This document shows, piece by piece, positions 1 to 6,175 of a stretch of 6,885 nt of DNA. Position 1 is the first letter of the stretch; each line of letters opens with the position of its first letter. The notes below the pieces were generated by a model. It was not told where the DNA came from and searched no databases. It was given only the letters and a program-made list of their open reading frames with translations. Position numbers and translations under genes: made by a program. The DNA is from Fidelibacterota bacterium (GTDB taxonomy: Bacteria > Fidelibacterota > UBA2242), in NCBI GenBank assembly GCA_003645845.1, contig QNCV01000142.1:1-6885 (forward strand), given 5' to 3'.

Positions 1-1
1 A

Positions 2-730
2 CATCAGATTGACAATCTGATGGAGGAAATTGTAACCGTTACGAAGCGTAAAGAACGGGCGCTGGTGACAACCCTGACGAAACGCATGGCGGAGGACTTG
101 TCGGAATATCTCCGTGGAATGGGTTTGAAAGTTCGTTATCTGCATTCGGAAATAAAGGCATTGGAACGGGTGGAAATTCTGCGGGATTTGCGTCTCGGTG
201 AATTTGATGTCCTTGTTGGGATCAATCTGCTCCGGGAGGGGCTTGATCTGCCTGAGGTTTCACTTGTGGCCATTCTGGATGCCGATAAAGAGGGTTTCCT
301 GCGTTCCGAGCGATCGCTGATGCAGGTATCGGGACGGGCAGCCCGGAATATTAACGGTAAAGTAATTTTCTATGGTGACCATATAACCGAGTCCATGAGG
401 AAAGTGATCGAAGAGGTCAAGCGCCGTCGGAAAATTCAGAGAGATTATAACGCGGAGCATGGAATTACTCCGAAGACGATATATAAATCCATTGATGAAG
501 TTATGTCTGCAACGACAGTGGCCGATGTAAGGCCCCGTGAGCTTAGCGGGGAAAGATTGTCGGTTAGTGAAAAATTCCGGAACAAAATGGATCAGGCGGA
601 ATTATTAGAATTACTGAACCGGGAGATGCTGAGAGCCGCCGAGGCGCTGGAGTTTGAAAAAGCCGCGGAGCTGCGGGATGAAATCGCGAAATTGACCGGA
701 AAGAGGCTATCAAGGATTGTGAAGCATTAA
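2..730 (+). CDS. uvrB: UvrABC system protein B, C-terminal part (5' truncated by window edge)
   Basis: UvrB is the DNA-damage-verifying helicase-like subunit of the UvrABC excision nuclease; it receives DNA from UvrA and recruits UvrC. The reading frame is open from base 2 and starts with HQID, matching the UvrB region before helicase domain 2, so the gene begins upstream and the ATG at base 20 is internal. Visible family blocks are LVTTLTKRMAEDLSEYL, then RYLHSEIKALERVEILRDLR, then the motif V region GINLLREGLDLPEVSLVAILDADK, then the motif VI region QVSGRAARN, then EHGITPKTI. The last 40 or so residues form a UVR domain (LLELLNREMLRAAEALEFEKAAELRDEI), the UvrC-contacting helical hairpin, so the C-terminus is complete. 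Motif VI reads QVSGRAARN where the E. coli protein has QTIGRAARN; the arginines are kept. The N-terminal ATPase half and beta-hairpin lie outside the window. No clear terminator follows. Confidence 0.97.
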   Translation, partial: HQIDNLMEEIVTVTKRKERALVTTLTKRMAEDLSEYLRGMGLKVRYLHSEIKALERVEILRDLRLGEFDVLVGINLLREGLDLPEVSLVAILDADKEGFLRSERSLMQVSGRAARNINGKVIFYGDHITESMRKVIEEVKRRRKIQRDYNAEHGITPKTIYKSIDEVMSATTVADVRPRELSGERLSVSEKFRNKMDQAELLELLNREMLRAAEALEFEKAAELRDEIAKLTGKRLSRIVKH

Positions 731-789
731 ATAATAAATGACAAATTTCAAATGATAAATAAATCTAAAAATACAAATACCAAACAACA
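731..789 (+). repeat. Left AT-rich arm of the four-helix-bundle cassette
   Basis: Degenerate repeats of words such as ACAAAT, CAAATGA, AAATAAAT and TACAAATACC occur at roughly 8-10 base spacing. The arm runs into the 5' end of the small ORF, whose first dozen codons (Asn/Lys/Thr-rich: NKSKNTNTK) appear to be translated repeat rather than protein fold. It resembles the reverse complement of 974-1040, for example AAAAATACAA here against AAAAATTACAA there. The match is imperfect and judged by eye. Confidence 0.4.
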
Positions 790-973
790 GGGTTCTGTTT
801 ATGATCTTGAGGAACGAACATTTCAATTTGCAAGAGATGTTCGATTGTTTCTGAAAAAACTTCTGTCGACATTGAGTAATCTTGAAAATGGGAAACAGCT
901 TATTTGTTTCTCTGGATCAATCGGGGGAAAATATATCGAAGCAAATGAATATTTAAGTAAAAAGTCTAAGTGA
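752..973 (+). CDS. Truncated four-helix-bundle protein (23S rRNA IVS / S23-like family), probable remnant
   Basis: The 73-residue product resembles the N-terminal part of the four-helix-bundle family (TIGR02436, S23/IVS-encoded proteins, related to the bAvd accessory proteins of diversity-generating retroelements). Recognisable blocks are YDLEERTFQFARDVRLFLKK (residues 17-36), ENGKQL (45-50) and SGSIGGKYIEANEYLSKK (54-71). Members usually run to about 115-125 residues, continuing after SKK with DF..+IKI..KEA+E..YWL. Here the frame ends two codons after SKK, and no downstream frame supplies the missing helices, so about 45 residues appear deleted. The family's usual QLLRSS is QLICFS, and GAN is GGK, suggesting drift. 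The ATG at 752 has no Shine-Dalgarno sequence, and residues 1-14 are low-complexity. The cellular role of the family is unclear. The ORF is intact, but I infer a non-functional remnant. Confidence 0.7.
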   Translation: MINKSKNTNTKQQGSVYDLEERTFQFARDVRLFLKKLLSTLSNLENGKQLICFSGSIGGKYIEANEYLSKKSK

Positions 974-1040
974 AATATTGTAATTTTTATAATTGGAATT
1001 AATTTGTGATTTGCTGTTTGTTATTTGAAATATTTATAAC
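974..1040 (-). repeat. Right AT-rich arm of the four-helix-bundle cassette
   Basis: A stretch of ATTTG/TTGTAATTT-like words (TTGTAATTTTTATAATTGG, AATTTGTGATTTG, TTGTTATTTG) begins right after the stop of the small ORF and ends just before the purD ribosome binding site. Its reverse complement resembles the left arm at 731-789. It may now supply the 5' leader of purD. Confidence 0.4.
988..993 (+). promoter_or_regulatory. Possible -10 element (TATAAT) ahead of purD
   Basis: A perfect TATAAT lies 62 bases before the purD start, within the right AT-rich arm. No good -35 hexamer is present at 16-18 bases upstream (965-970 reads TCTAAG), and there is no extended -10 TG. In such AT-rich sequence a chance match is quite likely. 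If real, the inserted cassette would have brought a promoter for purD. Confidence 0.15.
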
Positions 1041-1055
1041 AGTTGAGGATTAACC

Positions 1056-2339
1056 ATGAAGATTTTAGTCATTGGCGGCGGTGGCCGGGAGAATACGCTG
1101 ATCTGGAAACTTGCCCAGTCCGACAAGGTGGAAAAACTGTTTTGTGCTCCGGGGAATGCCGGAACCGCCTGCTACGGTGAAAATGTGGATATTCCGGAGA
1201 GCGATTTTGACCGTCTTATCGAGTTTGTTCAGGAAAAGGGAATCGATTTGACAGTTGTCGGTCCGGAAAAACCTCTGGTAGATGGAATCGTCGACCGCTT
1301 TAACAGTCATCATTTGCCGATATTCGGGCCGACTCAGAATGCCGCAATGCTGGAAGGGAGCAAGGTCTTTGCGAAAAAACTGATGTCCGAATACGATGTG
1401 CCCACGGCGCCGTATGATGTCTGTGAGACCCGGGCTGAGCTGGAAGAAATTACTCATGGAAAATCATTTCCCTATGTGATAAAGGTCGACGGACTGGCTG
1501 CCGGCAAAGGCGCGCTGGTTATTCAGGATGAGGGTGATCTGAAGTCTGCAATTAAGGATATTTACGATGAAAATAAATTCGGCGACGCCGCCGGTTGCGT
1601 TATCGTTGAAGATTTTTTAGAAGGTGAAGAGCTATCGGTTTTAGCCGTAACCGACGGGACCGATTATGTTCTGTTGTCGCCGGCCCAGGATCATAAACGG
1701 GCTTTCGATAAGGATCAGGGACCCAATACGGGCGGTATGGGTGCGTATGCCCCGGCACCGCTGGGTTCTCCCGATGTTTTAGAGAAAGTTGAAGAGCGTG
1801 TAATTCGACCGGTGTTGAAAGGTATGAAAGAACGGGGAACGCCGTTTAGCGGAGTGCTTTACTGCGGGTTGATGATTCATAATGGCGATCCCTGGGTGGT
1901 GGAGTTCAATGTTCGTTTCGGCGATCCCGAATCCCAGGTAGTTATTCCGTTGATTCAGTCCGATCTGGTTGATTTGCTTGACAGTGTTGCCCGGGGTCGG
2001 CTGAATGCGGAAGGGTTTACATTATCCGGACGTTATGCAGCCTGTGTCATTTTAGCGTCCGGCGGATATCCCGGACCTTACGAAAAAGGGAAAGTCATAA
2101 CCGGTCTGGAGCAGCTGTTTCAGAGTCGGAAAGCGGTTCCCTTTTTGGCCGGATGCCGGTTTGACGGATCCCGGTACCTGACCGATGGGGGGCGGGTCAT
2201 GGGAGTTACGGTTGTTTCCAAGAGCCTGAACGATGCCGTGCTGAGCGCCTATAATTATCTGAAAGTTATTGAATTCGAAGGAATGCATTACCGAACGGAT
2301 ATCGGTTTCAGGGCTCTGCGCAGACAAAAACATTTTTAA
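1056..2339 (+). CDS. purD: Phosphoribosylamine--glycine ligase (GAR synthetase)
   Basis: It catalyses ATP-dependent ligation of glycine to 5-phosphoribosylamine, the second step of de novo purine synthesis, in the cytoplasm. The length of 427 residues is normal. Domains in order: N-terminal Rossmann-like domain with VIGGGGREN (5-13) and VVGPEKPLVDGI (67-78); FGPTQNAAMLEGSKVFAKK (90-108) leading into the ATP-grasp domain; IKVDGLAAGKGALV (142-155), the nucleotide loop; SPAQDHKRAFDKDQGPNTGG (208-227); metal-binding EFNVRFGDPESQ (283-294); and a C-terminal domain with ASGGYPGPYEKG (334-345) and DGGRVMGVT (377-385). Asn13 stands where the motif usually reads GREH. The ATG start is supported by GAGGA at 1045-1049 with 6-base spacing. 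The upstream AT-rich cassette separates it from uvrB. The sigma-54 activator begins 21 bases after its stop, so they may share a transcript. No other purine gene is in view. Confidence 0.97.
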   Translation: MKILVIGGGGRENTLIWKLAQSDKVEKLFCAPGNAGTACYGENVDIPESDFDRLIEFVQEKGIDLTVVGPEKPLVDGIVDRFNSHHLPIFGPTQNAAMLEGSKVFAKKLMSEYDVPTAPYDVCETRAELEEITHGKSFPYVIKVDGLAAGKGALVIQDEGDLKSAIKDIYDENKFGDAAGCVIVEDFLEGEELSVLAVTDGTDYVLLSPAQDHKRAFDKDQGPNTGGMGAYAPAPLGSPDVLEKVEERVIRPVLKGMKERGTPFSGVLYCGLMIHNGDPWVVEFNVRFGDPESQVVIPLIQSDLVDLLDSVARGRLNAEGFTLSGRYAACVILASGGYPGPYEKGKVITGLEQLFQSRKAVPFLAGCRFDGSRYLTDGGRVMGVTVVSKSLNDAVLSAYNYLKVIEFEGMHYRTDIGFRALRRQKHF

Positions 2340-2360
2340 CAGAGAGGATTACACAAAACG

Positions 2361-3572
2361 ATGGATGAAAATCGTCTGAATAAATTGCAGCAAAGTTTTG
2401 GGATTATCGGCGAATCGGAAAAAATCAAGGAAATCATCGAAACGATTGATCAGGTTGCCGCGGCGGATATTACCGTTTTAATTGCCGGTGAAAGCGGGAC
2501 GGGCAAAGAACTGATTGCCGATGCGATACACAAGCAAAGTCGCCGCAAACATCAGCCCTTCGTTAAAGTGAATTGCGGTGCGATCCCGGCCGGTATCCTG
2601 GAAAGTGAACTTTTTGGGCATGTCAAAGGCTCCTTTACCGGCGCTATCGAGGACCGTAAGGGGTATTTTGAAACCGCTAATAACGGGACAATATTCCTCG
2701 ATGAAATCGGTGAAATGCCGATGGAAACGCAGGTCAAACTGCTGCGCGTTTTGGAATCCGGTGAGTTTCTGCCGGTAGGCGGTTCCCACGGTAAAAAAGT
2801 GGATGTCCGGATCATTGCTGCATCCAATAAAGATCTGGCAGAAGAGATTGAAAGGGAAAAATTTCGAAAGGATCTTTACTATCGGCTAAAAACCATTACC
2901 ATTACCGCTCCGGCTTTGCGGCACCATAGCGAAGATATTCCCCTGTTGATTGAGCATTTTGCCCTGGATTTTGCCAATCGGAATAATATTCCGTTCAAGG
3001 GATTTTCTCCCAGTGCGATTCACCTGATGGAAAATTACAGATGGCCCGGCAATATCCGGGAACTGAAGAATTTCGTCGAGAGTATGATTGTGTTGGAGAA
3101 GGGTGAAGTCATTAACAGCGCCAGGGTTGCCAGGCGTCTGGGGGTCGAAAAACGTCCGGTGTCCAGCAATCTTCCCGTCCGGGTATCGAAAAGCGTTGAT
3201 CAGGCGGAACGTGAACTGATTCTGCAGCAGGTTCTGTTGATGCGCCGGGATATTGCCGATATTAAAGATGCTCTCAGTGGTAAGTCTGCCGGTGTATTGC
3301 TCGATTTACCGCCGAAAACAAGGGAATTGCAGAAAATTATTGCACCTCCCATCCGGGATGAAGAAACGATCGAAAGTGAGCCGGAACCTGAGGCAGTGCA
3401 GGATTATACCGTGAATCCCAATAAACTTGGCGAGGTCTCCCTGGCGGAAGTTGAACGGGAACTGATTGAAAAGACGTTGAAGAAATTTCATCATAAAAAA
3501 CGGCAAACCGCCAATGCTTTGAAAATCAGCGAACGGACGTTATACCGGAAAATCAAAGAGTACGGACTGTAA
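2361..3572 (+). CDS. Sigma-54-dependent transcriptional activator without receiver domain (AAA+ and Fis-type HTH)
   Basis: This is a bacterial enhancer-binding protein that uses ATP hydrolysis to remodel sigma-54 RNA polymerase. In the 403 residues, the AAA+ domain starts almost at once (FGIIGESEKIKEI, 13-25), so there is no receiver, PAS or GAF input domain. Visible motifs are Walker A GESGTGKE (43-50), the sigma-54-contacting loop GSFTGA (90-95, usually GAFTGA), Walker B IFLDEIGE (111-118), sensor I AASN (153-156), FRKDLYYRL with the arginine-finger region (168-176), and sensor II WPGNIREL (228-235). A linker of about 100 residues contains a charged helix, AERELILQQVLLMRRDIADI (282-301), and an acidic stretch (ESEPEPEA). 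The end is a Fis-type helix-turn-helix (RQTANALKISERTLYRKIKE, 381-400). AGAGAGGA at 2341-2348 is 12 bases from the ATG, a long spacing. The tight link to lptE suggests a role in envelope gene control, but the target promoters are unknown. Confidence 0.93.
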   Translation: MDENRLNKLQQSFGIIGESEKIKEIIETIDQVAAADITVLIAGESGTGKELIADAIHKQSRRKHQPFVKVNCGAIPAGILESELFGHVKGSFTGAIEDRKGYFETANNGTIFLDEIGEMPMETQVKLLRVLESGEFLPVGGSHGKKVDVRIIAASNKDLAEEIEREKFRKDLYYRLKTITITAPALRHHSEDIPLLIEHFALDFANRNNIPFKGFSPSAIHLMENYRWPGNIRELKNFVESMIVLEKGEVINSARVARRLGVEKRPVSSNLPVRVSKSVDQAERELILQQVLLMRRDIADIKDALSGKSAGVLLDLPPKTRELQKIIAPPIRDEETIESEPEPEAVQDYTVNPNKLGEVSLAEVERELIEKTLKKFHHKKRQTANALKISERTLYRKIKEYGL

Positions 3573-3575
3573 AAA

Positions 3576-4100
3576 ATGGCAAAATCGAAAAACATCGCCA
3601 GTTTTTTCTCATTGATACTGTTAATATTAATAATTCCGATGACATCATGCTGGTTCTATTCTTTCAAAGGAACTCTGCCGCCGCATATTAAAAGCATAGC
3701 GATTCCCCTGTTTGGCGACCGGACCGCTGAATTCAATATTCAGCAGACAGTTACCGATCAAATCCGGATCGGTTTTATCAAGGAAAATATTCTGAAACTG
3801 GTGGAAGAAGAGAATGCGAATTCCGTGCTTTACGGGACCATTCAGAGCATTCAGGATCGTCCGCTTGTTTATCAGGGGGATGCCAGTGGTGAAGCGGTGA
3901 CCGAATATCGTCTCACATTGAAAATTGAAGTCGAATGGTATGATAAAGTCGAGGAAAAAACAGTGTTTAAGAAAACATTTACGGCGTACAGTGAGTATGA
4001 TCCCACCGGCGCAACCGACCGAACCCGGGAGCTTGCGCTCACCGAATCGGTGGATCAGATAACGGAAGATATTGTCAATCAAATTTTAGCGGGATGGTAA
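3576..4100 (+). CDS. lptE: LptE-family LPS-assembly lipoprotein
   Basis: LptE is the outer-membrane lipoprotein that plugs the LptD barrel in lipopolysaccharide export. The 174-residue product has a lipoprotein signal: a short basic N-terminus (MAKSK), a hydrophobic core (about residues 9-21), and lipobox MTSC with Cys25 as the lipidation site. The mature part fits the LptE/DUF family: WFYSFKGTLPPHIKSIAIPL after the cysteine, FGDRTAEFNIQQTVTDQI, then ENANSVLYGTI, EYRLTLKIEVEWYDK and a C-terminal helix ending in W. The start lies 3 bases after the activator's stop, with only a weak GGA at 3564-3566 inside that gene, which suggests translational coupling. The activator-lptE order recalls Bacteroidetes and relatives. 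It implies a diderm host. Sequence similarity across LptE proteins is low, so the call rests on the signal, the LPPHIKSIAIPLF block and the neighbour. Confidence 0.85.
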   Translation: MAKSKNIASFFSLILLILIIPMTSCWFYSFKGTLPPHIKSIAIPLFGDRTAEFNIQQTVTDQIRIGFIKENILKLVEEENANSVLYGTIQSIQDRPLVYQGDASGEAVTEYRLTLKIEVEWYDKVEEKTVFKKTFTAYSEYDPTGATDRTRELALTESVDQITEDIVNQILAGW

Positions 4101-4143
4101 AAGAGAAAAAGGATAAATTGTAAACTTTGTAATTCAGGAAGAA

Positions 4144-4149
4144 AGAGGA
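4144..4149 (+). promoter_or_regulatory. Ribosome binding site deciding the asnS start
   Basis: AGAGGA sits 4 bases before ATG 4154 but only 1 base before the in-frame TTG at 4151, which favours the ATG and a 431-residue protein. Confidence 0.6.
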
Positions 4150-4153
4150 TTTG

Positions 4154-5449
4154 ATGGATTGGGTATTTATTAAGGATGTTAAACATTATGATGAAAAAGA
4201 GGTAACTCTGAAAGGCTGGGTTTATAATAAACGGTCCAGCGGGAAAATTTGGTTCTTGATTATGCGCGACGGCACCGGAATTATTCAGGGCGTTGTTTTG
4301 AAAAATGAGGTCAGCGAGGAGGTTTTTAACAAAAAAGATGAGTTGACTCAGGAATCGTCAATTGTCGTGCGCGGTCTGATTCATGCTGACAAGCGTTCCC
4401 CCGGTGGATATGAAATTGTGGTGAAGGATATTGAAATTGTGCAGATCGCCGATGAATATCCCATTGCGCTGAAAGAACACGGCGTGGAATTCTTGATGGA
4501 TAACCGCCATCTCTGGTTGCGTTCCAGGAAGCAGTGGGCGATTTTACGGATACGTCATACGGTGTATCATGCCATCAGCGATTATCTGAACATGAACGGC
4601 TTTTACCGTTTTGACTCACCCCTGCTGACACCTAATGCCTGCGAAGGAACTACGACATTGTTTAAAGTTCCTTACTTTGATCTGGGCAATGCTTACCTGT
4701 CGCAGAGCGGTCAGTTGTACCTGGAAGCCGGTATAATGAGCCTTGGCAGAGTTTATGATTTCGGACCGGTATTTCGGGCGGAGAAATCCAAAACCCGCAA
4801 ACATCTGACGGAATTCTGGATGATGGATGCCGAGGCGGCGTTTATTGAACATGATGATAACCTGAAAATTCAGGAGGAATTGATTCGGTTTGTCATTAAC
4901 GCCGTTCTGGAAAAGAATCTGAGCGATCTGGAAGTGCTGGAACGGGATGTCGAGCAGTTGAAAAAAGCCGATGCTCCCTTCAAACGCATGACCCATAAAG
5001 AGACGGTTGAATTCCTGCGTTCCAAAGGCTCTGAGATTACTGAAAAGGATGATCTTGGCGCAAAAGATGAAGTCCTTTTGACGGAAGATTCCGATGTGCC
5101 GATTTTTGTTGAAAAATGGCCGAAGGAAGTCAAGGCATTCTACATGAAACGGGACAAAGACAATCCCGATCTGGTGCTTGGCGCGGATTTGATTGCGCCT
5201 GAAGGATTCGGTGAAATTATCGGTGGTTCTCAGAGGGAGGACGATCACGATCTGCTATATAAACGAATGGTTGATGAAAATATGCCGCTGGAAGACTATC
5301 AGTGGTTCCTTGATTTACGAAAATACGGTTCGGTGCCCCATAGCGGATTCGGCGTCGGACTGGAACGCCTGGTGCAATGGATGTCCGGGACCAAACATAT
5401 TCGCGAAGTGATTCCCTTTGCACGGACGATCTACCGGTTGAAACCATGA
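4154..5449 (+). CDS. asnS: Asparaginyl-tRNA synthetase (class IIb)
   Basis: It charges tRNA-Asn with asparagine in the cytoplasm. The 431 residues comprise an N-terminal OB-fold anticodon-binding domain (about 1-100, with VTLKGWVYNKRSSGKIWFLI near 17-36 and the RDGTG block at 38-42) and a class II catalytic core. Core features are RLDSP-like YRFDSPLLTPNACEGTTTLF (151-170), SQSGQLYLEAGI (183-194), motif 2 FGPVFRAEKSKTRKHLTEFW (203-222), GGSQREDDHDLL (357-368), and motif 3 GFGVGLERL (398-406). The EGTTTLF and GGSQRED signatures place it with asparaginyl rather than aspartyl enzymes, in the shorter EGTTTLF/AEKSKT type rather than the E. coli-like type, whose equivalent reads FRAENSNT. The OB domain shows it is not the AsnA-like paralogue lacking anticodon binding. 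The following gene overlaps its stop by ATGA (5446-5449), so the two are probably co-translated. Confidence 0.95.
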   Translation: MDWVFIKDVKHYDEKEVTLKGWVYNKRSSGKIWFLIMRDGTGIIQGVVLKNEVSEEVFNKKDELTQESSIVVRGLIHADKRSPGGYEIVVKDIEIVQIADEYPIALKEHGVEFLMDNRHLWLRSRKQWAILRIRHTVYHAISDYLNMNGFYRFDSPLLTPNACEGTTTLFKVPYFDLGNAYLSQSGQLYLEAGIMSLGRVYDFGPVFRAEKSKTRKHLTEFWMMDAEAAFIEHDDNLKIQEELIRFVINAVLEKNLSDLEVLERDVEQLKKADAPFKRMTHKETVEFLRSKGSEITEKDDLGAKDEVLLTEDSDVPIFVEKWPKEVKAFYMKRDKDNPDLVLGADLIAPEGFGEIIGGSQREDDHDLLYKRMVDENMPLEDYQWFLDLRKYGSVPHSGFGVGLERLVQWMSGTKHIREVIPFARTIYRLKP

Positions 5450-5898
5450 CGGAACGTAAAAAAATCATCGCTGTGATCGGCGGACGGGACTGTACCGATG
5501 AGCAGTATCGCATTGCCCGGGAAGTCGGCCGGCTGATTGCCGAAAATGGTGCTATCTTGGTTTGCGGCGGCCGATCGGGAATTATGGAAGCAGCCTGTCG
5601 GGGCGCGGCGGAAGCAGGAGGAATTACCGTTGGAATATTGCCCGGTGATGATATTAATGATGCCAACGAATGGGTGACTGTTCCGATTGCCACGGGAATC
5701 GGATTGGCCCGGAACGCGATCATTGTTCAATCCGCATCGGCTGCAATTGCAATTGCCGGAAGCTACGGAACACTGTCGGAAATTGCCTATTGCAAACAGT
5801 TTCATGTTCCTGTGGTGGGCATTCAGTCATGGGACATTGACGGTCTGACCAATGTTGAAACAGCGGAAGAAGCATTAAAAATTGTTTTACGGGAATGA
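5446..5898 (+). CDS. TIGR00725 / SLOG-type Rossmann-fold protein
   Basis: This 150-residue protein belongs to the TIGR00725 group (DprA/LOG-related SLOG fold, also annotated as a molybdenum-cofactor-carrier-like protein). Its ligand and reaction are not established. It shows an N-terminal beta strand and turn IIAVIGGRD (7-15), ILVCGGRSGIMEAACRGA (37-54), the VGILPGDD turn (62-69), TGIGLARNAIIV (83-94) and the SYGTLSEIA loop (106-114). Relatives usually have Gly where Ser44 and Ser106 stand. It lacks the PGGxGT..E motif of LOG cytokinin phosphoribohydrolases. The open frame extends upstream to an ATG at 5377, but that part overlaps the asnS motif 3 region. The ATG at 5446, overlapping the asnS stop as ATGA and followed directly by the family's usual N-terminus, is much better. 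No separate ribosome binding site is evident, which fits translational coupling. Confidence 0.85.
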   Translation: MTERKKIIAVIGGRDCTDEQYRIAREVGRLIAENGAILVCGGRSGIMEAACRGAAEAGGITVGILPGDDINDANEWVTVPIATGIGLARNAIIVQSASAAIAIAGSYGTLSEIAYCKQFHVPVVGIQSWDIDGLTNVETAEEALKIVLRE

Positions 5899-5899
5899 T

Positions 5900-6175
5900 A
5901 TGCAGATTCATGCCGAAATTGTCGTAAAAGGTCTGGTTCAGGGAGTTGGGTTTCGTTATTTTGCTCAGCGCAGGGCCAATGAATACCGCCTTAACGGTTA
6001 TGTGAAAAACCAGGGTGACGGCAGTGTGCTGTGTGAAGTCGAAGGTGAGGAAGGGCTGGTCCGGGATTTTGTCAAGGAATTGAAAAGAGGTCCCGCATTT
6101 TCCCATGTTAGCGGGGCAACGGTTAACATATCCTCCGATCTTTACGGGTACAAAACTTTTGAGGTGCGTTATTGA
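5900..6175 (+). CDS. acyP: Acylphosphatase
   Basis: This small cytoplasmic enzyme hydrolyses acyl phosphates such as acetyl phosphate and 1,3-bisphosphoglycerate; its physiological role in bacteria is uncertain. The 91 residues match the family's usual 90 or so. The phosphate-binding signature GLVQGVGFRYFAQ (11-23) contains the catalytic Arg19, and GYVKNQGDGSV (33-43) contains the catalytic Asn37. The C-terminus GYKTFEVRY matches the usual closing strand. ATG 5900 is preferred over the in-frame TTG at 5882, because GGGA at 5891-5894 is 5 bases ahead and the family begins close to this Met. It starts 1 base after the preceding stop and its own stop probably overlaps the nadE start, so it is internal to an operon. 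Confidence 0.95.
   Translation: MQIHAEIVVKGLVQGVGFRYFAQRRANEYRLNGYVKNQGDGSVLCEVEGEEGLVRDFVKELKRGPAFSHVSGATVNISSDLYGYKTFEVRY
6161..6166 (+). promoter_or_regulatory. Ribosome binding site pointing to a TTG start for nadE
   Basis: GAGGTG lies inside the acyP coding end. It is 5 bases before TTG 6172, an ideal spacing, but 14 bases before ATG 6181. It therefore favours the TTG, which overlaps the acyP stop as TTGA. Confidence 0.5.

Larger units (their letters stand above)
731..1040. mobile_element. AT-rich inserted cassette carrying a four-helix-bundle ORF (putative, decayed)
   Basis: Between the stop of uvrB and the ribosome binding site of purD lies about 310 bases far richer in A+T than either neighbour; the non-coding arms are almost all A and T. 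The left arm is made of AAAT/CAAAT-like words and the right arm of ATTTG-like words, so the arms are imperfect reverse complements. A truncated four-helix-bundle gene sits between them. I know this arrangement (small S23/IVS-like gene between CAAAT-type runs) from scattered copies in many environmental genomes. There is no transposase, and no target-site duplication could be fixed by eye. The mobile interpretation is inference from composition, arms and gene family. Confidence 0.35.

Noticed and set aside
752..973. Part of a diversity-generating retroelement (bAvd-like accessory protein)
   Set aside because: There is no reverse transcriptase, template/variable repeat pair or target gene nearby; similarity is to the wider four-helix-bundle family only.
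1011..1040. Promoter-like pair TTGCTG and TATAAC ahead of purD
   Set aside because: The -35 matches only three consensus bases, and the -10 ends so close to the ATG that transcription would start at or after the ribosome binding site.
974..1055. Continuation of the four-helix-bundle protein in another frame (simple frameshift)
   Set aside because: All three forward frames after 973 lack the expected KEA+E..YWL helix, so a deletion fits better than a frameshift.
3645..4082. 145-codon open frame on the - strand
   Set aside because: It lies opposite lptE, which has a clear signal peptide and family blocks; the antisense translation has nothing recognisable.
4101..4153. Intrinsic terminator between lptE and asnS
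   Set aside because: No GC-rich stem followed by a T-run was found, only AT-rich sequence and a ribosome binding site.
4616..5248. 210-codon open frame on the - strand
   Set aside because: It lies wholly opposite the well-conserved asnS catalytic domain and its translation shows no recognisable fold or motif; it is a shadow frame.
5377..5445. Upstream extension of the SLOG gene from an ATG inside asnS
   Set aside because: The extra 23 residues overlap asnS motif 3 and do not match the family; the ATGA-overlapping start at 5446 fits better.
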